Program-made: the position numbers and the translations under genes
Shown: in pieces, positions 10,371 to 20,418 of the stretch
Layout of the letters: each line of letters opens with the position of its first letter
How positions within the stretch are numbered: the first letter of the stretch is position 1
The notes under the pieces: generated by a model
What the model was told of the DNA's origin: nothing
The model's input: the letters and a program-made list of their open reading frames with translations, nothing else
Database searches by the model: none
From: Welwitschia mirabilis
Lineage: Eukaryota; Gnetophyta; Gnetopsida; Welwitschiales
Direction of reading: 5' to 3'
DNA length: 64,000 bases
Assembly (NCBI GenBank): GCA_051453625.1
Contig: JBOZIK010000001.1
Span: forward strand, 169,070,871-169,134,870

Positions 10371-13300
10371 GCTATACTACTTCAATTATTTATACATAGA
10401 TGGTTCTACATTTGGATTTAAGGGTTTAAGTTTCTAAATGAATGGTTTAACTTCTAGTTTGAGATGTAACCTATGAGTCTTAATCTTGAGATCAAAAGCT
10501 CTGAGATTTTTGTATAACCAAGAAAAAACATCAACATAATCCATTAGGAGTTGAATCTATTTATCCTTTAGTTTCCTCTCAAGAATTTCACCAACACATA
10601 TTATTTTTGACTTTTCTTGAAGCTAAAAAAGATTAATAATTTATTCCTCCTCATTCAAGTCTTTAAAAACATTAGTCCTCTCTTAAAAATCAAATGATTT
10701 GAGAACTTATTTAATGTTAATAACCTCTTTAAAATCTTTTTTGAACTATGGCTTTGTTCATTATTCAAACTATACTCCTTTAATTTTTGGCCCTTTGATC
10801 TTCTAATTTGTGAAAATACCAATACCTTTCAAGGAATATTTTACTTTGGAATTAAAATAGAGGAACTAAAGCTATGTTATATTATAAGGAAGAAAGGGAA
10901 CTACCAGTTCTTTAATGGTAACCTAGTTAAATTTTTTTCCTCTTTTAGATTATTCAAAACACCAACTTAAGTTGACTCATTAACATTTTGGTTCTTTGTT
11001 CTTAATTCTACCTTAAAATAATGGCTAGGAATTTGTCTAATGAACAATGGACATACTTAACATAATTCTTTAGGAAATAGTTACTGACCAAATAAACTCT
11101 TTTTAGTTGTTTGATTATGACTTTAAAATAATCATAAATCCTAAGGAATTCCACTCTTGTTTCCAAAGTAGACCTATGTCCAAGGCATAGGACTTTATAT
11201 TTTGATGTATTATTAGAAGATTTAAATTTAAAAATTAAAATATTTATAATAAGACATGCCTAAATGATGATGTAGGTATACTTTAGCCTCTACTATATAT
11301 TTAGGATAAGCTACATTAAAATGAAGTGTCCAAAGATTTAATGTCAATTTAGATCACAAAGGTTGTCGTTCTATAGTTTCCTTCTGAGATAATACACAAT
11401 CCATTACAAGCATTTTCTAATTTTGGCACTTAGTTAACTTCATAGTACAATATTCTTCATAAGGTTCATTATGTATTAAGATCTCATTTATCTTATTATT
11501 GTATGAGAGATACGTATGAGAGAGATAAGTAAATACATAACCTTTAAGATCTTTTGCCTAATTACTATTAATGATAAGGCTGTAGGTCACTTGTATATTT
11601 ACAACTTAAACATCCATAATGTGTTAATTTCTTAGATGCTTAGATAATTTAATTTAAACATTTTTAATTAATTGAAATTTTTTACTTTCATAAAATTAAC
11701 TTGGTTAACCTTATAATGTGATTTATATAAAGTGAGATGAGTGTGTTTGAATATTGAATACGATATGTGAAGAAAGGTAACCAAGCATAAGAGTTACCAA
11801 AAAAGGATCTATTGTCTTATTTAAATTAACTATCATGGCTAGCTGAATAGTTGGTGTAGATACAACTTTTGGATTATCTTGGGATACTTAATTCATTAAG
11901 AACATCTTTTATGTAATATATAAGACATTAATAATCATTTTTCTTTTATACTATTTATTAATTATTAAAGACTAAAAGTTATAACCTTCTTTAGTTATTT
12001 GATGATATAGTATTCTACATCACCATTTATCATAGAGGATGAAAAGATCTTATAAAAGTATTTTTTAGGTGAAGGGTTAATATAACCTTCTTAATAATTC
12101 ATAGATCCATATCTCTACATTAAGGATTTGGGCTTGTCCAAAGTTCCTTTATCTCTTTATGTCTTTTTATTATTATATTTTTATCCCTTCCTTTTCTTTA
12201 ATTCAAATGGCTTCTTTAGGGTTTCTAATGCTAGAAGAATATTAATAGAATTTAAAATGATCAAAAATTCACTACCTTTGGATCACAATCCATTATTTTT
12301 AGTGTTACATTCTTCTAAAACATTATCATTCTCATCAAAATTTAAGCTAGAAGGATATGATTTTGACTTAATATCAGGATTCAATGAGTTTGATTATAAT
12401 TAATGATGAAAATAAAATACTTCTATTCCTTCTAAATCAAGATAGTTATTTAAAAAAAAAAAATCATATTCTTTAGGTAATTTAACATCTAAATTGATCT
12501 CTAGAGTGAAGACATTTATTTTTTGATTAGTCAATTCCTCTTCTTTATTTAAATATTTAGCACATGACTCTTTATCATCATTTAAGTTTACTTCTTTTGT
12601 TTTAACATTTACTTGGCTTAAACTTTTATTGAAAGATCTATCTTTATGATTTTTACCTTTGCTAAAAATCCTATATCCACTTTAAAATATTTTTAAGTAA
12701 AGGCATTAATTCCTTAAGATCTTCATCTCTTAATGAGCTACTTATGATGACTTTAGTAGATGATTTAAAACTAGATGTAATCTTTTACATGACAAGAGCT
12801 AAGAACTAAGGAAAAGTCAAGGGATGAACCTAAGAATAGGATTTACTAATAGGTTTCATAACAACAATTAAGGTAATAGCAATTGTATCATTCCTAATTG
12901 AAACAAATAATTTAGGAAGTAATGAATTAAGGTAGATGATTATTTAAGCTTTAACTACAAGCATCAAGGTTGGATCAATTAGATTTAAGATTCTTAATAG
13001 CCTACAATTGTGGATTTTGGCATCTTACCTAGGAGTATGCCTTAATGCTAATAATGCTATAAGCATATCTTGAGAATTAAATTAGCAATCATACTAATCA
13101 ATACAAATACTTTTAAAATTAGTCTAAGATCAAATACAAGCATCGAGAAGTTGTAAATAATGTTGTTGCATTATCTTTTAATGGAAAATTAAAAAGTACG
13201 CAAACAACATCTTCTTATTGTATATGAAGAACCTAAATGGATCTTTCAAAAGATTATATAAAAATTTTGGCAAGAACCAACTAAAGGGATAGAAAGTTTC

Positions 13301-16300
13301 TGGTAAATAATCTATCATACCCTTAGGAATTTGATTATAATTTTAGAAATTAAAGGAGTTATTAACTAAAATTAAATTAGGTTTAACCATAATCCTTTTT
13401 ATGTAACTCTATTATGAAGTGTTTAGATTAGAATGAGGGGAAATGACATATTGTGAAGAAAGAGTTCTAGTGCTAATCTTATCAATAGGTTTCCTTTGGA
13501 AGAGTTGGGTTCTATACTACTAGAAATAGATGAGTTTTATAAATATTAAAATTAAATAAATATCATCTTATAGACATTAATGATTAATTAGAAAGTTTTA
13601 CCCTCCTTCTAGCACAAAAAAATGTTAGTTTGAGAATTATTCTAGTACAATTTTCCAACATTCATTGATTTCTTAGTTTATGTTCCTTAACTTACATCTA
13701 GGCACAAGTGGTTCTAAAAGCTTAAAGTCATGGAATAGATTCACCAATCGACCAAGGAAAGCATGTGTTAGAATAAATATTTTAATGAATAAAACCTTTT
13801 ACTATTTATTAAAGCTTTATATTTTACTAACCTTTATGTAAGCAGAACATTTTAGGTAATGAGGGATTCCCAAGTTGTTTTCATTTTAGCATAATAGTTT
13901 AATGCCTTTAACTAATTTGTACTAGCATAATAAATACTAGTAAATTAAGAAGTAAGACTTTAAAGTGGAAAATGAATTGCATTGAACTATTTTATAAGAA
14001 AATGTATAACCTACGTTTCTAACCTGTTTACAAAACTTAAAACACTTGATTCTAAAAATTTAATTCTACTAGATATTAGAATTTAATGCAAAAGTTCTCT
14101 AATACCATGTTGGAATTTGAAATAGGAATGCTCTAATATAATGTTAAAATTGTGCAAAAGTAGAAGTATGAAAATATGTTTTATGTAGAATTCTTTAGTA
14201 CTTTGTTTCATAGTTATTAAGCTTGTTTCATGCATAGAAAAAATAAATATAAGTAAAAGAATTAATATTTATATAATTTAGTAGTTAATTAATAACTCAC
14301 TGATAATAAGGCATTGTTACAAATTTTGTTTTATCACAAGATGAATGTTTCATATCGTTATTATTTAGATAGACAAGTGATTCATACATGAACCACTTGC
14401 CTTAATGTTGGGCTTAGGTTAGTGTGACTACAAGCATTTTGTCACACTTCATTTCTTTTTCTTCTTAATTAGATAAACCTTGATTTATTAACTTTATTTA
14501 CAAAGGTTTTCCTCTTATAGTGTTTTGCCAAGTGGGAAAGCTTACATCATTTGAATATGAAATAAGACATGTCTCTTCATGTTTTATTAACTAAGTTAAC
14601 GATTATCTTAATGTCAATTATGTTAACCTACTAAGACTAGATATCTCAAGAACAAAACTAAAACTGCTTACACTAGATCTATTTTACTATAGTTGATACA
14701 TGGGAATCTAGCTTAGAAATCCTCAAAACCTTTATTTTTCATGAATGTGATTCTAATATAGAAATTGTTAGATCTTTCTAAAACCATGATAAATTTTAGA
14801 GAATAATTAAATTTATACAAAAGATGATTTAATTCTACAACTAATTATAATTTACAAAATGATAAAATTGAATCTTAGCTATAAAAAAATTAAAAAAAAA
14901 AACTAAAAGTAAACTAAAATAATCGGAATGCCTATATTCTAATAAAAGGTCATCAGATATGCCATCTATCCATAATTGAGGCTATTCAAGTCTTCTAAAT
15001 CTAGAATTGGATGCTGATATGTCAAGTTTGAGAATTCAAAAATCTAGGCTTAGGATTATTTTTTTAAATAATGGTTTGATCTCTTCCATTTCTAATGGTA
15101 ATAAATTGTTAAACTACTGACATAAAGATGACTCTTAGAATAACTAGTTTGACATACCCCCTTTTTTTTGATAATTCTTGTTAATAGCGTCAAAAGTGCT
15201 TAAGACATGGTTAATTTGCTACAACATTGGGTAGCTTTCAATTTACTATCCTTCAGTTATTGTTGGATTTAAAGTGCAGGTTAGCTAATGTTTAAGAAAG
15301 TTTTTTCTTTTTCTTTTTTTTTTTATTTTTCACTTTTTAAAATACTAGAGACATTACTTAAGGATAATGTTTATATTTTATTAATGATAACATCTATCTT
15401 ATTAAGGCAAACAAACATGAACTACTAAATTTAAGAAAAGACTAGAACTAATCAAACAAGATCTTGATGATGTTGAGGGCATTCTCTAATAAGTTCTACT
15501 AATGCGATCACATTAGGTAACTAACTCCTGATCTTAGTAATAACATTTTCCTTATTTTGATTACTAAATGATAATTTAGATACCCTTGACTATACAGTTT
15601 GAATGGTATTAATAACACTGATCTTTGAAACTAATAGTTCCTTATTCTTAAATAAAAATGTTACTAAAATAAACATTGGATGAAATGAATCAAAGATAAC
15701 CAAGGAAGGAGACTGAAGAGCTTAAATTTCATGATTCTTAAATTGTATTTCTTATCATAGGTTTAAATTCTTATCCCTTATTTTATGACTTTGTCCCTCA
15801 AGCTTTCAATTTTATAAGTTGAGGTCTCTAAATGTTGTCTTGATTAAAATTTCTATGTGTTATGATAACTAATTCATTTTGTTTTGTAGCATTTTCCTTA
15901 TCATCTGCTGAATGCTTTTCTTGTGGGATTTCAACTCTACTACCAAATATTCTACTCTAATATAAATTCCAATTAGACCTACCTCAGTTTTCAAGTATCC
16001 TATTTCTCTTCATAACATAATCTTTTTAATTTTTTACTTGAGTTTAAACTTATGATAACAGATCCAAAAAAGTCTGCTATATCCTTTAAAAATTAGTAAA
16101 GAACTTCTTTGACCGAGCCATATTTTTTCTGCTTAGTCTTTACTTAGATGATGCTTGTCTTCTTAATGTAAAAACTTGAACTGATGATAGTGATGATAGC
16201 TAATTCACATCTAGTTCTTCCTCCAGACATTAGCATCCATCACATTGAATTGGGAAATGGACAGATCTTTAGGCTTTTGATGGTTAAAGTTGTGATGTTC

Positions 16301-17040
16301 TTTAAAATACCCTTCTAATCATTGTAGTCTCTTGTTGCATTTATGAAATATTGAATATCAATTCTCACCTCCTATGGATCTTTAACCAGATTAATAGAAT
16401 CAGTGATGGATCATCTTATCATATTTGTTTTTGAAATTAGTTTGAACTAAGAGCTAGGAATAAAGCTAGTTATCCTATGATCCTCTTCCTAAGAAAGGGA
16501 GTTAAAAGCTTTGCAAGCCTCAGGGCCCTTGGAATTTGTATGGCCATCAAACTTCAAAACTCGTGAATCCAAACTAGGATTCCAAGCAGGAACTTCTCAT
16601 GTACATTCGTTGACCCTTTAAGTAGTTGTACATAGTCTATAAATCTCATCATCAAAGAGTGAGTGGTGCTAATAATCAGTATTTGGCAAATTGATTATCC
16701 CTTTGGGATTAAAATACCTCTAAAATAAGAGCCCATATTTGAGATTTTGAACTTTTTCCTAGTTTTAAAAATGTTTTGAATTGGGCTCCAAATAAGACTG
16801 CTCCTAATACAAAATTGTCAGGATTTATCAGGATCCTTCTACTTGTGAACTAGGACCTATGAAAAGATTTGGGAGTAATTGGGATGTTGGGTGTTTGCGA
16901 GGCATTAATAGAATAAGAGAAAAAATAAGCTATATTTATGTGTCATTTGAGATAAGGTAAAGAACTATAAGCAAAAGAGCTCTTTGGTAGGTGAGACTCA
17001 AATTTATTAAAATTTAATTAGGCAACTAAGGATTAGGACT
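10371..17040. other. Long AT-rich stretch without recognisable genes
   Basis: No frame gives a family I recognise. The left part (10.4-13.5 kb) may be the gag/protease side of the Gypsy relic, because it lies upstream on the same strand and would be the right length, but I found no motif to support that. An 91-residue open frame at 12128-12403 has only ordinary AT-rich composition. Confidence 0.4.
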
Positions 17041-17044
17041 CAGG

Positions 17045-17160
17045 TCGAGTTAAGGGTGTAAAACCATACACTGGATGTGACACTATACTTTCATGCAGTA
17101 CTAAGAGTTTGAGTCTCTATTCAGAAAGACAAACCAAAAAAAAAAAAAAAGAAAGAAAAA
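17045..17160 (+). mobile_element. SINE-like unit with poly(A)
   Basis: A B-box-like GAGTTTGAGTCTC (about 17107) precedes an A run of 14-15 bases, followed by GAAAGAAAAAAGG. The A box is poor. It could be a tRNA-derived SINE or a chance A-rich tract. Confidence 0.3.
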
Positions 17161-18270
17161 AGGTTGCTAGCCTTAATGGAAACAATAATATGTCAAAAAT
17201 GTGGTTCTTTTTAGAAATCAATTTGATATGCTAGCAACGAAACCACCATGAAAGACTACCACAGTATACATATCATATTTTGATTTGAGATTATATGCTA
17301 TGAGGGACTCATTGAATGGGAGTATAAAATGGGGATGGAAAAGCAAAAAATAAAGTGAATGCTATCATACCTGGTGCTATTAGTGGAAATATATTTTACT
17401 AACTAACTATGAAAGACGAACACCTTTTAACTAAAAATTTGCCACTATTTCTTCCATTTTTCCCATACTTTTTTACTCAAAATCTTATTGTTATTTTCCC
17501 CTTTACTTTAAGCAATGTATTTGAATTTATTGAGGAAGTTGCAAATGAGAAAGGAGAAACTGTCAAGTGCCTTAAAAAAGCTCAAGCAAATCTTTATGAA
17601 CAACTTAGGAAAAAAGAAGCTTCAAAGCAGACACAAAAATCAATAAAAAACTCTTTTCATAAGTTGTAAATTTCACAAGATGATAATTTGTATTTACTTT
17701 AAGTCTATTATTTTGCATATGAGATACAAAATCCCTTAAAAGTTTAATGCAAAATTTCCCTTTGTTATTTAATTTATTTTCTTTTTTTCTGTTGTACTCT
17801 GTATTAGATATCATTGTAGAGGGATCAATTTAAACACATTGAACACATGCGATAAATACATTTTTAATTTCTGAACATAACATATCACTTATGTGAGGGA
17901 TGACTATAGCTATAGTGCAACCTATTTTTCAATTGATGAGATGGGCCATGGTAATTACAAATGCCACCTCATTATTAACCTAGCATGGCTAATCATGATG
18001 GCCATAAGGTGAAGGAATGACCATTGTCTACCCACATTCAATTTCAAGGTAGGAACATATTAAACAGCTTTTTACCAGGCCGTAGAATAAATTTGAAGGT
18101 AGAATTAAATATTCTCCTCACACGTTTACAGATATAAAAGCAACCACAGTCCATCATTCATAACTTCTATCCACATTTTTGGAGTTACGTTTAGCTCCTG
18201 CATACTCCCTCCTTCTCTTAGAGGAATGCCTATAATAAAAACCTTTAATTACTCCTCATTCTCTTGCACC
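17161..18270. other. AT-rich stretch; one 86-residue open frame of unknown status
   Basis: The frame 17409-17669 (+) has a Phe-rich start and then a charged, helix-prone tail (FIEEVANEKGETVKCLKKAQ). No family was recognised and no homologous copy exists in the window. I see nothing else here. Confidence 0.3.
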
Positions 18271-18304
18271 NNNNNNNNNNCCCCCCCCCCCCCCCCCCCC
18301 CCCC
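18271..18304. other. 10-N gap followed by 24 C
   Basis: Ten N are followed immediately by a pure C run of 24 bases, then C-rich sequence. A homopolymer abutting a minimal gap is typical of a local assembly or base-calling failure. Confidence 0.7.
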
Positions 18305-19140
18305 ACCTTCTCCTCCCCCGCCCTCAGCCACCCCCCACCAAAACCCTTATCATGCTTGTTCTTATATTTGATGCTCGGCATGGTTGATCATGCCACATCA
18401 TATATAAACCCTTGTAAAGTTCATGATATGACATATAAACTAATGTAAAGGGCACAACCCCACATTCTATTACATAATGATTAGGCCTCATTATAAGTAA
18501 GTCCAAAAAGGTGGTGGTAAATTGGACCACCACAAAAGGAATAATCAAAAAAGAAATCATCACAAATAAAATAAAGTTAGATCTTTAACAAATACCATGG
18601 GAAATGTGGGCTAATCAAGTGGAGATAACCTAAGGAAGTTACGAATGAAAGGGAAACAATGAATAGAAGAGATACCACCATGAAAGTGAGACCACCATCA
18701 AAGCGAGAAAGAATAAATCATGACCCAAGGATCATGAGTTTGAATTATGAGGCTTTGAGGCCGAGGTTCTACTTAAAGGGGTGGAATAAACTACCACAAG
18801 AAATAACTATAAAAGAGACCGTTACAATTAAATCATTTAAGAACACTAGGACTCGGAATCAATAAACCAAATTTTGATGCGCAACTTAAGTTTGACCCTA
18901 TATGCAAAAGAGTTAAATGACAACTTAAGAATTCTTTAAGGAATTAATATGAGCTTTAGTGAAACCTTGTTTACCTTGATAACTTTTTGTTTGTTTATTA
19001 AAAAAATTGAAAAGCTATAAAATGTGCAACAAGGTTATGCTTAATTTCATTAATTTTTGGGTAGGATGTCAAACTTAAAACTTTTTCGTAACTATACATA
19101 CCCTTAGGAGTATAATTATGGAGATCATCCAAAAGAACAA
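18305..19140. other. Unassigned stretch
   Basis: It is C-rich at the left edge, then AT-rich. A 68-residue basic open frame at 18659-18865 (+) has no recognisable domain. Nothing else was seen. Confidence 0.35.
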
Positions 19141-19258
19141 TTTAATTATGCCCAAGGTTTCGCAGTAGGTAAAGCAAGACACTTGAAGGGATGAACCCAT
19201 GACCTTCTTAATAAAGGACAAGTCACTAGTTGGATAACCACCCCATTAGTAATTTCAT
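19141..19258 (-). mobile_element. SINE, left arm of an inverted pair
   Basis: On the - strand it reads TTATCCAACTAGTGACTTG (A-box region) and then TCATGGGTTCATCCC (B box), ending in TTGGGCATAATT. It is homologous over about 100 bases to the unit at 19265-19375 on the other strand. It is an RNA polymerase III type retroposon relic, not a tRNA gene. Confidence 0.55.
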
Positions 19259-19264
19259 TAATTT

Positions 19265-19375
19265 AGATGAGTTTAGCCCAACTAGTGAGGCACTTGCTTT
19301 CCATTCAGGAGGACGTGAGTTCAAATCATTAGATGACTTACTTAGCATACGATGAGACGATGGGCATAATTATAT
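19265..19375 (+). mobile_element. SINE, right arm of an inverted pair
   Basis: TTTAGCCCAACTAGTGAGGC is a good A-box region and GTGAGTTCAAATC a good B box. The unit ends in GATGGGCATAATTA. The two arms are head to head with fewer than 10 bases between them, so the transcript could fold into a hairpin of about 100 base pairs with mismatches. Confidence 0.6.
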
Positions 19376-19905
19376 TATTCGTTTGAGTTATTATAGTTAT
19401 TGGACTCCTACGGATACCAAAAGTTTTAAGCTCAACATTCTCCCCCTTCCAAATGTTTAGTGATTATGCCTATTCTAAAGTTAATGATGTTGCCATGTTG
19501 CCCTCCCCTTAAATCCTTTGCATTATGACCTATACTGAAAGCTTTCCTCCTAAGCATAAGATTTAGGAAAATATTTTCTAACATTTTACTATTTTTGAAT
19601 GTCTCTAAGAAGGTCTATAAGAAGGGGAAACAAAGCTATCATGTAGATGAAGAATTACATCTAACATAATGATAGCTTGATATCTAAATAAACCACTGCT
19701 GAAGAACATTATGCAATTATGTAAAATATGAAAACAGTATTTCATAATTTCTTTACTAATATCATTTACATAATGTATAATTTTATTTATTTTTAATGAG
19801 ATAATATATTATCATGATATTTCATTACTTACATCGGTTTATGACCACTAGCTTATGTATATATTTAACATTTGCCCAAAATGATATCTATGAGTATTAT
19901 CTTAT
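19376..19905. other. AT-rich stretch before the repeat array
   Basis: No gene or repeat partner was seen. A short purine-rich run (about 19615) has no clear meaning. Confidence 0.4.
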
Positions 19906-20130
19906 AAATAAGGGTGAAAACATTGATCAATAGCAACTACTATTCACCATTTAAATAGCAACTACTATTCACTATTTAAATTAACCTTAATAATATATAA
20001 TACTATTTTATAGATAAGGGTAAATGCATTACGAAATAACAACTACTGTTAACTATTTAAGTTGATCTTAATAATATAGAGTACTATTTTATGGATAAAA
20101 GTAAAAACATTGACCAATAGCAACTATTAT
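19906..20130 (+). repeat. Tandem repeat, about 81-base unit, three copies
   Basis: Units begin at about 19908, 20013 and 20094 with GATAAGGGTAAA-type sequence, then CATTGACCAATAGCAACTA and TACTATTTTATAGATAA. The first copy is longer because a 25-base piece (AATAGCAACTACTATTCAC) is itself doubled at 19929 and 19954. The third copy is truncated and carries a CCAAT motif (20114-20118) just before the gene promoter. Confidence 0.75.
20114..20118 (+). promoter_or_regulatory. CCAAT motif
   Basis: CCAAT lies 29 bases before the E2F-type site, inside the last unit of the tandem repeat. The first unit has the related form TGATCAATAG. A role in the promoter is inferred from position only. Confidence 0.3.
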
Positions 20131-20142
20131 TAAGCGAAGAGG

Positions 20143-20153
20143 TTTTGGCGCCA
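20143..20153 (+). promoter_or_regulatory. E2F-type site in the Claspin-like gene promoter
   Basis: TTTTGGCGCCA contains the palindrome TGGCGCCA and fits the plant E2F consensus TTTSSCGC. E2F factors switch on replication genes at the G1/S transition. The site is 237 bases before the ATG and in the only GC-richer part of the upstream region, so it agrees with the predicted replication-checkpoint role. Confidence 0.6.
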
Positions 20154-20217
20154 TCCTGCCAACGCTATCTCTGCTCCATTTACTTGCTAAATTCAAATTT
20201 TCATATTGCCGATTGTT

Positions 20218-20418
20218 ATGTACGCTTCGGGGTTTCTTAAGAGTTTCGGCTTCGCATATCTCTTCGCATATCTCTTACTTCCCGGATTTTCGTTTCTCGT
20301 GATTTCTCTGCGTTGCGCTTCTGCGCATTATTGCTGTATTTTACATCGTTTTCAACTGCTTCAATTCAAACCTTTGTATTCAATCGAAAATGAGTCAGGA
20401 AATGCATGGAGATCTTGA
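20218..20418 (+). other. Possible upstream ORF overlapping the main start
   Basis: An ATG at 20218 opens a 66-codon frame with a hydrophobic first half (FLKSFGFAYLFAYLLL) that ends at 20418, 29 bases past the main ATG at 20390. If transcription starts close behind the E2F site, ribosomes would meet this ATG first and translation of the main frame would be reduced. Whether it lies in the mRNA cannot be seen. A 12-base direct repeat (TTCGCATATCTC twice) is at 20251-20274. Confidence 0.3.

Noticed and set aside
12128-12403. 91-residue frame as a gene
   Set aside because: Composition equals that of the AT-rich flank; no motif, no splice context, no second copy.
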